Below, in pieces: positions 57,579-64,000 of a DNA stretch of 64,000 nucleotides. Under the pieces are notes generated by a model. That model was not told the origin of the DNA and ran no database searches. It saw only the letters and a list, made by a program, of their open reading frames with translations. The stretch is taken from the NCBI RefSeq assembly GCF_001514195.1, contig NZ_KQ948744.1:248001-312000 (forward strand), read 5' to 3'. Origin of the DNA: Streptomyces griseorubiginosus (GTDB lineage Bacteria > Actinomycetota > Actinomycetes > Streptomycetales > Streptomycetaceae). Numbering within the stretch: position 1 is the first letter of the stretch; each line of letters starts with the position of its first letter. The position numbers and the translations under genes are program-made.

Positions 57579-58730
57579 GTGGAGTTCGGGTTCACCGAGG
57601 AGGACGAGGCGTTCCGTACCGAAGTGCGGGAATGGCTCGCCGGCCACACCAATGACTGTCAGGACCGCCGTAGCTGGGAACGCACCCTCGGCAAGTCCGG
57701 GTGGATCGGGCTCGGTTGGAGTGAGTCCGGATACGGCAACCGGACCGCCACCCTCACCCGACAAGTCGTCTGGGCCGAGGAGTACGCGCGGTCCGGGGCG
57801 CCCGCGCGGTCCGGGCACATCGGGGAGAAGTTGCTGGCGCCCACTCTTCTCGCGCATGGCAGTGAGGAGCAGAAGGCCCGGTTCCTGCCTCCCGTCGCCG
57901 CCGGGGACGAGTTGTGGTGTCAGGGGTACAGCGAGCCCGGGGCCGGGTCCGATCTCGCCGGGGTGCGGACCAGGGCCGTGCGGGACGGGGACGGGACGTA
58001 CCGGATCAGTGGGCAGAAGATCTGGACCTCGCTGGCGCACGAGGCGGACTGGTGCTTCGTGCTGGCCCGTACCGATCCCGGGTCGAGCCGGCACCGCGGG
58101 CTGTCCTTCCTCCTCGTCCCCATGGATCAGCCGGGGCGCGTCGAGGTGCGGCCCATTCGGCAGATGACCGGGACCAGCGAGTTCAACGAGGTCTTCTTCG
58201 ACGGGGCGCACGCGCGTGCGGAGCATGTCGTCGGGGGTGAGGGGAACGGCTGGCGGGTGGCCATGAGCCTGCTGGGCTTCGAGCGCGGGGTGTCCACCCT
58301 GGCCCAACAGGTCGGGTTCGCGCAGGAGTTGGACCGGGTGGTGCGGGCCGCCGTGCGCAGTGACGCGGTCGCCGATCCGGTCGTACGGGGCCTGCTCGTG
58401 CGGCAGTGGGCCGAGTTGCGGGTCATGCGGTGGAACGCGCTGCGGACGCTGGGTGGTTCGGGGGACACCGGGGCGCCCAATGTGGCCAAGCTGCTGTGGG
58501 CGGGCTGGCATCAGCGGCTCGGTGAGCTGGCGCTGCTCGTGCGCGGGGCGGAGGCCGCGGTCGGGCCCCGGGAATGGTCCCCCGAATCACCGTACGAACT
58601 CGACGAGTTGCAGTACCTGTCCCTGTTCTCGCGGGCCGACACCGTCTACGGCGGCTCGGACCAGGTCCAGCGCACCATCATCGCCGAGCGGGTGCTCGGT
58701 CTGCCCAGGGAACCCAAGGGGGTCGTCTGA
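57579..58730 (+). CDS. Acyl-CoA dehydrogenase
   Basis: This 383-residue enzyme starts at a GTG (VEFGFTEEDEAFRTEVREWL) preceded by AGAGGAGA. It has the motif CQGYSEPGAGSDLAGVRTRA (about residue 111), KIWTSLAHEADW, and the C-terminus YGGSDQVQRTIIAERVLGLP. It is closely similar in plan to the enzyme at 51570 and probably acts on a related substrate. Its stop overlaps the next start (TGATG). Confidence 0.93.
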   Translation: MEFGFTEEDEAFRTEVREWLAGHTNDCQDRRSWERTLGKSGWIGLGWSESGYGNRTATLTRQVVWAEEYARSGAPARSGHIGEKLLAPTLLAHGSEEQKARFLPPVAAGDELWCQGYSEPGAGSDLAGVRTRAVRDGDGTYRISGQKIWTSLAHEADWCFVLARTDPGSSRHRGLSFLLVPMDQPGRVEVRPIRQMTGTSEFNEVFFDGAHARAEHVVGGEGNGWRVAMSLLGFERGVSTLAQQVGFAQELDRVVRAAVRSDAVADPVVRGLLVRQWAELRVMRWNALRTLGGSGDTGAPNVAKLLWAGWHQRLGELALLVRGAEAAVGPREWSPESPYELDELQYLSLFSRADTVYGGSDQVQRTIIAERVLGLPREPKGVV

Positions 58731-59779
58731 TGCGCGGCGTGCTGTTCGACGGGAGGCACCTCCAGGTCGTCGACGATCTGGAGGTGCGGGAACCGGAGGC
58801 CGGGGAGGTGCTGGTCGCGATCTCGGCGGCCGGGCTGTGCCACAGCGATCTGTCCGTGGTGGACGGGACCATCCCGTTCCCGGTGCCGGTGGTGCTCGGA
58901 CACGAGGGCGCCGGGGTCGTGGAGGCTGTGGGGGAGGGGGTCACGCATGTCGGGCCCGGCGACCACGTGGCCCTGTCCACGCTGGCCAACTGCGGGGCCT
59001 GCGCCGACTGCGACCGGGGGCGGCCGACCATGTGCCGCAAGGCCATCGGGCGGCCCCGGAAGCCCTTCTCGCGGGGCGGGGAGCGGGTGTTCCAGTTCGC
59101 GAGCAACTCCGCCTTCGCGCAGCGGACGGTGGTGAAGGCCGTCCAGGCGGTCAGGATCCCGAAGGACATCCCGCTGACCTCCGCCGCGCTCATCGGGTGC
59201 GGAGTGCTGACCGGGGTGGGAGCCGTCCTCAACCGGGCCCGGGTGGACCTCGGGGACAGCGTCCTGGTGATCGGGACCGGCGGGATCGGGCTCAACGTCA
59301 TCCAGGGCGCGCGGATCGCCGGGGCCTCGCGGATCGTGGCCGTGGACGCCAACCCGGCCAAGGAGGCGGTGGCCCGGCAGTTCGGGGCGAGCGACTTCCT
59401 GACGTCGGTGGAGGGGGTGCGGGAGCTGCTGCCGTACGGCGTGGACCACGCCTTCGAGTGCGTGGGGCGGGTCGAACTCGTGCGGGCCGCCATCGACCTG
59501 CTGGACCGGCACGGACAGGCGGTACTGCTGGGGACGCCGGCGGCGGGCGCGGAGGCGTCCTTCGTCGTCTCGTCGATGTTCCTGGACAAGTCCGTCCTCG
59601 GCTGCCGCTACGGGTCGTCGCGCCCGCAGCGGGACATCCCGAGGTACGCCGAGCTCTACCGCCAGGGACGACTGCTCCTCGACGAACTCGTCACGGAGAC
59701 CTACCCGATCGAGGACTTCGAGAAGGCGGTCGGGGACGCGGAGGCGGGGCGGGTGGCACGGGGGGTGCTGACCTTCTGA
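58730..59779 (+). CDS. Zinc-dependent alcohol dehydrogenase (MDR)
   Basis: This 349-residue protein has catalytic zinc ligands in GLCHSD and GHEGAGVV, and structural zinc cysteines in NCGACADCDRGRPTMC (about residues 84-99). The Rossmann motif VIGTGGIGLNVIQGA is about residue 180. It resembles type III alcohol/formaldehyde-like dehydrogenases that use NAD. It is translationally coupled to the acyl-CoA dehydrogenase and probably oxidises an alcohol or hydroxyl intermediate. Its last 79 nt overlap the convergent GlxA-type gene. Confidence 0.92.
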   Translation: MRGVLFDGRHLQVVDDLEVREPEAGEVLVAISAAGLCHSDLSVVDGTIPFPVPVVLGHEGAGVVEAVGEGVTHVGPGDHVALSTLANCGACADCDRGRPTMCRKAIGRPRKPFSRGGERVFQFASNSAFAQRTVVKAVQAVRIPKDIPLTSAALIGCGVLTGVGAVLNRARVDLGDSVLVIGTGGIGLNVIQGARIAGASRIVAVDANPAKEAVARQFGASDFLTSVEGVRELLPYGVDHAFECVGRVELVRAAIDLLDRHGQAVLLGTPAAGAEASFVVSSMFLDKSVLGCRYGSSRPQRDIPRYAELYRQGRLLLDELVTETYPIEDFEKAVGDAEAGRVARGVLTF

Positions 59780-60828
59780 GCCGGCGGTCCCGGGAGTGCC
59801 GACCTCCGACCCACCGGTCCGGTCTCGAACCCGGACCCGGCCCGGAAGGTGCGGCGGTACGCGGTCGGGGTGACGCCGAGGGCCGCCTGTAGGTGCTGGC
59901 GCATCGACTGGGCCGTGCCGAAGCCCGCGTCGTGGGCCACCTGGTCGACGGAGAGGTCGGTGGACTCCAGCAGGTGCCGGGCGCGCTCCACCCGCTGCTG
60001 GGTGAGCCACTGGCCGGGGCTGACGCCGACCTCCTCGCGGAAGCGGCGCGTGAAGGTGCGTACCGACATGGCCTCCTGAGCGGCCATGTCCCGCAGCTGG
60101 ATCGGCTCGTGGAGGCGGCCCAGCGCCCAGGCGCGCGCCGAGGTGGTGGTCGACGCCTGGGGGTCGGGCACCGGGCGGTGGATGTACTGCGCCTGACCGC
60201 CGTCCCGGTGCGGTGGTACGACGGTGCGGCGGGCCACCTCGTTGGCGACCGCCGTGCCGTGGTCGCGGCGGACCATGTGCAGGCACAGGTCGACGCCGGC
60301 CGCCACGCCCGCGGACGTCAGGACGTCGCCGTCGTCGATGAACAGGACGTCCGGGTCGACCCTGATCTGCGGGAAGAGCTCCTGGAGCCGGTCGGAGTCG
60401 GCCCAGTGCGTGGTGGCGGGGCGGCCGTCCAGGAAGCCGGCGGCGGCCAGGACGTAGACGCCGGTGCAGATGGAGGCGAGCCGGGTGCCGGGGCGGATGT
60501 GGGCGAGGGCGGCGGCCAGTTCGTCGGTCAGGACGCCCCGCTCGAAGACCGGGCCCAGTTCGTACGAGGCCGGGACGATCACGGTGTCGGCGGTGGCCAG
60601 GATCTCCGGGCCGTGCTCGACCTGGACGGCGAAGTCGGCGTCGGTCCGCACCGGGCCCGGCGGCCGGATCGAGCAGGTGACGACGTCGTACAGCAGCCGC
60701 CCCTGGGCGTCCCTGGGGCGGCCGAAGATCCGGTGCGGGATGCCCAGCTCGAAGGGGAGGACCCCGTCCATGGCGAGGACGACGATGCGGTGCGGGCGGA
60801 ACTGAGGGTCACGCGGTCCTCGACTCAT
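59701..60828 (-). CDS. GlxA-type AraC regulator with DJ-1/PfpI-like domain
   Basis: This 375-residue protein has an N-terminal DJ-1/PfpI fold (IVVLAMDGVLPFELGIPHRIF; LASICTGVYVLAAAGFLDGRPATTHW, the Cys at the nucleophile elbow). Two AraC helix-turn-helix motifs lie at about residues 230-325 (IQLRDMAAQEAMSVRTFTRRF; LSVDQVAHDAGFGTAQSMRQHL). The usual end is near TPTAYRRTFRAG; an additional 40 or so Ser/Pro-rich residues overlap the 3' end of the dehydrogenase gene on the other strand and may be dispensable. It probably activates a neighbouring transcript. Confidence 0.91.
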   Translation of the reverse strand: MSRGPRDPQFRPHRIVVLAMDGVLPFELGIPHRIFGRPRDAQGRLLYDVVTCSIRPPGPVRTDADFAVQVEHGPEILATADTVIVPASYELGPVFERGVLTDELAAALAHIRPGTRLASICTGVYVLAAAGFLDGRPATTHWADSDRLQELFPQIRVDPDVLFIDDGDVLTSAGVAAGVDLCLHMVRRDHGTAVANEVARRTVVPPHRDGGQAQYIHRPVPDPQASTTTSARAWALGRLHEPIQLRDMAAQEAMSVRTFTRRFREEVGVSPGQWLTQQRVERARHLLESTDLSVDQVAHDAGFGTAQSMRQHLQAALGVTPTAYRRTFRAGSGFETGPVGRRSALPGPPAQKVSTPRATRPASASPTAFSKSSIG

Positions 60829-60899
60829 GGCCCGATCCTAACGAATGCTGTCCTTCGGGCCAATGGCTCCGCCGGGCCGCAGGTCGGATGCTCTATGGC

Positions 60900-62216
60900 G
60901 TGACCCAGACAAGCGAAGCCGCAGCCGTCGAGGAAACCCGGTCCCCCGGGGGATTCCGCATCCACCGCGCCTGGTTCGTCGCCGCCGTCACCTTCGTGAC
61001 GATCATCGGCGCCGCCGCCTTCCGTTCCCTGCCCGGCCTCCTCATCGACCCCCTGCACCAGGACTTCGGCTGGTCACGCGGCACCATCGGCGCGGCCGTC
61101 TCCGTCAACCTCGCGCTGTACGGCCTGACCGCGCCCTTCGCCGCGGCCCTGATGGACCGTTTCGGCATCCGGCGGGTGGTCGCGGTCGCGCTGACCGTGA
61201 TCGCCGTCGGGTCCGGACTCACCGTGTGGATGACGGCCGCCTGGCAGCTGATGCTCTATTGGGGCCTGCTCGTCGGTCTCGGCAGCGGCTCGATGGCGCT
61301 GGCGTTCGCCGCGACCGTCACCAACCGCTGGTTCACCGAGCGGCGCGGCCTGGTCACCGGCATCCTGACCGCCGCCTCCGCCTCCGGCCAGCTGATCTTC
61401 CTGCCGCTGCTGTCCTGGATGGTGGAGAAGCACGACTGGCGCCCGGCGGCGATCACGGTCGCGCTCGCCGCCCTCGCGGTCGTCCCCTTCGTCTGGCTGC
61501 TGCTGCGCGACCACCCGGCCGACGTGGGCCTCAAGCCGTACGGGGCGCAGGAGTTCGTGCCGAAGCCGGCGCCGGTCCAGGGGGCCGCGCGCAGGGCGGT
61601 CACGGTCCTGTTCAAGGCCGCCCGCACCGGCCCCTTCTGGCTGCTCGCCGGCACCTTCGCGATCTGCGGGGCCTCCACCAACGGCCTGGTCCAGACCCAC
61701 TTCGTGCCCGCCGCCCACGACCACGGCATGCCGGTCACGGCCGCCGCCTCGCTGCTCGCGGTCATCGGCGTCTTCGACGTGGTCGGCACCATCGCCTCCG
61801 GCTGGTTCACCGACCGCTTCGAACCCCGCCGTCTGCTCGCGGTGTACTACGCCCTGCGCGGCATCTCGCTGCTGTTCCTGCCGATGCTGCTGGCGCCGAG
61901 CGTCCACCCGCCGATGCTCTTCTTCATCGTCTTCTACGGCCTCGACTGGGTCGCCACCGTCCCGCCCACCGTCGCCCTGTGCCGCGAGCAGTACGGCGAG
62001 GACAGCGCGATCGTCTTCGGCTGGGTCCTCGCCTCCCACCAGGTCGGCGCGGCCCTGATCGCCTTCCTCGGCGGAGTGGCCCGGGACGTGTTCGGCACCT
62101 ACGACATGGTCTGGTACGCCTCGGGGGCGCTGTGCGCGGCGGCGGCGCTGATGGCCCTGGTGATCCGGCGCCGGCCGGCCGTCCCCGCCCCTGCTCCCGG
62201 CCTCGCGACTGCCTGA
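60900..62216 (+). CDS. Major facilitator superfamily transporter (OFA/monocarboxylate-like)
   Basis: This 438-residue protein from the GTG at 60900 has 12 hydrophobic helices. Motif A-like segments are FAAALMDRFGIRRVVAV (about residue 80) and ASGWFTDRFEPRRLLAV (about 297); TNRWFTERRGLVTGI is typical of the oxalate/formate and monocarboxylate subgroup. It may import the acid degraded by the adjacent acyl-CoA genes (inference). An ATG 12 nt earlier is also possible. It is divergent from the GlxA-type gene. Confidence 0.92.
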   Translation: MTQTSEAAAVEETRSPGGFRIHRAWFVAAVTFVTIIGAAAFRSLPGLLIDPLHQDFGWSRGTIGAAVSVNLALYGLTAPFAAALMDRFGIRRVVAVALTVIAVGSGLTVWMTAAWQLMLYWGLLVGLGSGSMALAFAATVTNRWFTERRGLVTGILTAASASGQLIFLPLLSWMVEKHDWRPAAITVALAALAVVPFVWLLLRDHPADVGLKPYGAQEFVPKPAPVQGAARRAVTVLFKAARTGPFWLLAGTFAICGASTNGLVQTHFVPAAHDHGMPVTAAASLLAVIGVFDVVGTIASGWFTDRFEPRRLLAVYYALRGISLLFLPMLLAPSVHPPMLFFIVFYGLDWVATVPPTVALCREQYGEDSAIVFGWVLASHQVGAALIAFLGGVARDVFGTYDMVWYASGALCAAAALMALVIRRRPAVPAPAPGLATA

Positions 62217-62224
62217 GGCCGGGG

Positions 62225-63592
62225 CTAGAGGTCGCCCTCCAGGACCGTCCGGGTCATCGGCGGCCGGTCCCACAGGGCGAGGAGTTCGTTCGCGAGGTCG
62301 ACGACCGGGAGCGGATGGTGTTCGCCGAGGACCTCGATGCCCGCGGCGAGCAGGCTCCTGGGGACCGCGTCGGCGTCCAGGAGCGTGCGCCACTGCTCCG
62401 GGGCGAGCTCCAGGTACTCCAGGCCGGTCAGCCAGCCGATCTCCAGCGGGTTGGCGAGGGTGCCGGGGTAGGCGCTCAGGGTGCGCAGCCGGGGGAGTCC
62501 GACCACGGGGGCCAGGCTGACGGCGGCGCCCTCCGGCAGCACACCGATGGACAGGACTTCGAGGGCCGGATGGGCGGCCTCCTCGATGCTGCCGACGCTC
62601 CCGACGTTGACGTACGCCACCTCCGGAGCCTCCCGGCGGCGGGCGCGCTCCTCGTGCTCCCCGTTGTGCACCAGGTCGGTGAGGGAGGCGGCGAGCAGGT
62701 CGGCGCCGATGTTGTCCTCGTGACCGATCAGGACGATCTGGCCCCGGTGCCCGCGCGGACCGGGCGTGAGGTCCACCGCGAGCCGGTCGCCGCCGCCGTT
62801 GTCGCCGAAGACGATCCAGCCGGGGGAGCCGACGACCCCCTGCACCTTGGCGTCGGACGGGGTGACGACCGCCTCCATCGCCGCGAACTGCCAGGAGCAG
62901 CGGCGGGTGGACGCCTCGGCGACGTACAGGCGGTCCAGCGGGAGCAGCTCGCAGCCCACCGCGTCGTAGACCTGCTCCGCCTTGTCGTAGTCGCCGTCCC
63001 AGTCCTCCCAGCGCGCCCGCGTGACCCGGTAGAGGGCCTTCAGCTCCTCGGGCAGCGCGAGGCCGAGGCGCTTCTCCGCGGCCTCGATCTCCTCCTCGGT
63101 GGCGCCGATCGCGTCGGGGAGCCGCTCGCGCAGCGTCCGCTCCAGCGCGGCGGGGTCGGCCGCGGGATCGGGCGAGACCGAGTCGGCCGGGTCGGGCAGG
63201 CGGCGCCAGGGTTCCGGTACGGCGCCCTCGACCAGCAGGATCGGCCCCGGGTGCGGTCCGCCGATGCCGGGCTCCACGGCGGGCCCGGTCTCGATGAGAT
63301 GCAGTACGGCCCGGCCGGCCGGCGAGATCTCCGCGACGAACGCGACCCCGTCGACCCCGGACTCGGCGAGCGCCGTGTGCACCCGCCCCACCGCGTCGTA
63401 CTCCTCCTGCATGTCCTCGATCTGCGAGGCCTGCCCGGGAGGGGGCGACCGGCGCCGCACCGGCACGCTCCACGCGCCCTGGCTGATGTGCCCGGCGACA
63501 TGGCCGCCCGGCGCGGCGAGGCGCTCGGAGTTGTCCTGGTACAGGAGCCACAACAGCGGTTCCCAGGTGGCGAGTTCGTAAAGAGAGGACAA
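62225..63592 (-). CDS. SMI1/KNR4-like (SUKH) protein
   Basis: This 455-residue protein has a SUKH domain at about residues 160-300 (ATEEEIEAAEKRLGLALPEELKALYRV; GSPGWIVFGDNGGGDRLAVDL). The N-terminal 150 residues are variable, and the C-terminal Leu-rich part (LPRLRTLSAYPGTL; LTGLEYLELAPEQW) resembles degenerate leucine-rich repeats. SUKH proteins are often immunity proteins against nuclease toxins, but no toxin gene is adjacent, and such solitary copies are common in Streptomyces. The ATG at 63592 is the natural start. Confidence 0.85.
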   Translation of the reverse strand: MSSLYELATWEPLLWLLYQDNSERLAAPGGHVAGHISQGAWSVPVRRRSPPPGQASQIEDMQEEYDAVGRVHTALAESGVDGVAFVAEISPAGRAVLHLIETGPAVEPGIGGPHPGPILLVEGAVPEPWRRLPDPADSVSPDPAADPAALERTLRERLPDAIGATEEEIEAAEKRLGLALPEELKALYRVTRARWEDWDGDYDKAEQVYDAVGCELLPLDRLYVAEASTRRCSWQFAAMEAVVTPSDAKVQGVVGSPGWIVFGDNGGGDRLAVDLTPGPRGHRGQIVLIGHEDNIGADLLAASLTDLVHNGEHEERARRREAPEVAYVNVGSVGSIEEAAHPALEVLSIGVLPEGAAVSLAPVVGLPRLRTLSAYPGTLANPLEIGWLTGLEYLELAPEQWRTLLDADAVPRSLLAAGIEVLGEHHPLPVVDLANELLALWDRPPMTRTVLEGDL

Positions 63593-63675
63593 GGCGGGCT
63601 CTCCGTCGCTCCGGCGGTCGTGGCGGAGCGATTATCACGGAGGCCACTGACATCCGGCCCCGCGGACCGGGTCCC

Positions 63676-64000
63676 TCAGATGAACCGTCCCCGGTGGAAC
63701 AGCAGAGGCCGCTCGCCCTCCCCGGTGCCCAGCGCCTCCACCCGCCCCACCACGATGAGATGGTCCCCGCCGGTGTGCACCGCGTGGATGGTGCAGTCGA
63801 TCCACGCGAGCGTGCCCGCGAGGCGCGGGGAGCCGGAGACCGGGGCCGGTTCGTGCCGCACCCCCGCGAACTTGTCGGCGCCGCTGACCGCGAACGCCCG
63901 GCACAGCTCGCCCTGTTCGGCGCTCAGGACGTTCACGCAGAAGACGCCCGCCCGGGCGATCCGCGGCCAGGTCCCCGACCCGCGGCCCACCATGAACGCG
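63676..64000 (-). CDS. Flavin reductase domain protein, 5' part outside window
   Basis: The last 108 codons of a flavin-reductase-like (FMN-binding split barrel) protein are visible, ending in the stop at 63676. Motifs are VFCVNVLSAEQGELCRAFAV, KFAGVRHEPAPVSGSPRLAG and IDCTIHAVHTGGDHLIVVGRV, which match the C-terminal half of HpaC/NtaB-like reductases that supply reduced flavin to monooxygenases. The N-terminus and any partner gene lie beyond 64000. Confidence 0.9.
   Translation of the reverse strand, partial: AFMVGRGSGTWPRIARAGVFCVNVLSAEQGELCRAFAVSGADKFAGVRHEPAPVSGSPRLAGTLAWIDCTIHAVHTGGDHLIVVGRVEALGTGEGERPLLFHRGRFI

Noticed and set aside
1..64000. tRNA, rRNA, riboswitch and CRISPR features
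   Set aside because: No cloverleaf-like tRNA, rRNA segment or known riboswitch core was recognised by eye. A covariance search could still find small RNAs, for example around 34390-34490.

Overview
The window is high-GC actinobacterial chromosome, almost certainly Streptomyces. The evidence is strong G/C third-position bias, frequent GTG starts, 1-4 nt translational overlaps, -10 boxes lying directly on start codons, and gene families typical of the genus. From memory (not checked), much of the gene order resembles the core region of S. coelicolor around SCO4366 (serC), SCO4380-4388 (acyl-CoA carboxylase operon to citrate synthase), SCO4394 (dmdR1) and SCO4402-4411. No rRNA, tRNA, prophage or CRISPR array was seen. 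About 51 genes are supported; those at both window edges are cut off.

Layout. 0-9.9 kb: an NADP-dependent oxidoreductase (partial), an SGNH hydrolase, a secreted membrane-anchored protein, a secreted GH5-CBM2 endoglucanase behind a perfect CebR box, a phosphotransferase with a low-complexity insert, an S51 peptidase, a secreted peptidase-type alpha/beta hydrolase, and serC. 10-15.4 kb: a FAD/Fe-S oxidoreductase, an acetyltransferase, an EamA exporter and a methyltransferase. 15.5-25.6 kb: one tightly coupled catabolic operon (TIGR03084 protein, AtuA-like protein, carboxyltransferase, biotin carboxylase, acyl-CoA dehydrogenase, AMP ligase, enoyl-CoA hydratase, TetR regulator). It is read from what looks like a leaderless promoter with a palindromic operator on its -35. 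25.7-29.7 kb: citrate synthase, pdxH, a PAS-PAS-GAF sensor and an acetyltransferase.

29.9-31.65 kb holds the most notable locus: a complete IscB (PLMP motif, RuvC-I/bridge helix/RuvC-II/HNH/RuvC-III, all catalytic residues present) directly downstream of about 340 nt of highly structured sequence that has the position and features of an omega (HEARO) RNA. No transposase is nearby. The only good start codon for iscB lies inside the predicted RNA, with its Shine-Dalgarno held in a hairpin. This suggests that one transcript serves either as guide RNA or as mRNA.

31.9-49.4 kb: a zinc-ribbon protein, a SIS protein, the iron regulator dmdR1 with a long antisense ORF, an alpha/beta hydrolase, an ABC exporter, a prim-pol domain protein, an NsdA-like regulator, a proline-rich membrane protein with repeated TQFI motifs, a solute-binding lipoprotein, purU, an ECF sigma/anti-sigma pair whose anti-sigma is fused to a mycothiol-enzyme-like domain, a STAS antagonist and an EF-hand protein. 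49.9-62.2 kb: a second acyl-CoA catabolic region (CoA ligase, three acyl-CoA dehydrogenases, SDR, cyclase-family hydrolase, Zn alcohol dehydrogenase, GlxA-type regulator, MFS transporter) whose divergent promoters share a 17-bp palindrome. The window closes with an SMI1/KNR4-like protein and a partial flavin reductase.

Two sequence themes run throughout. Two types of dispersed short repeat sit mostly just after genes. Small tandem duplications (5, 9, 17, 18, 21, 30, 45 and 65 bp) recur at gene ends, in start regions and in linkers.
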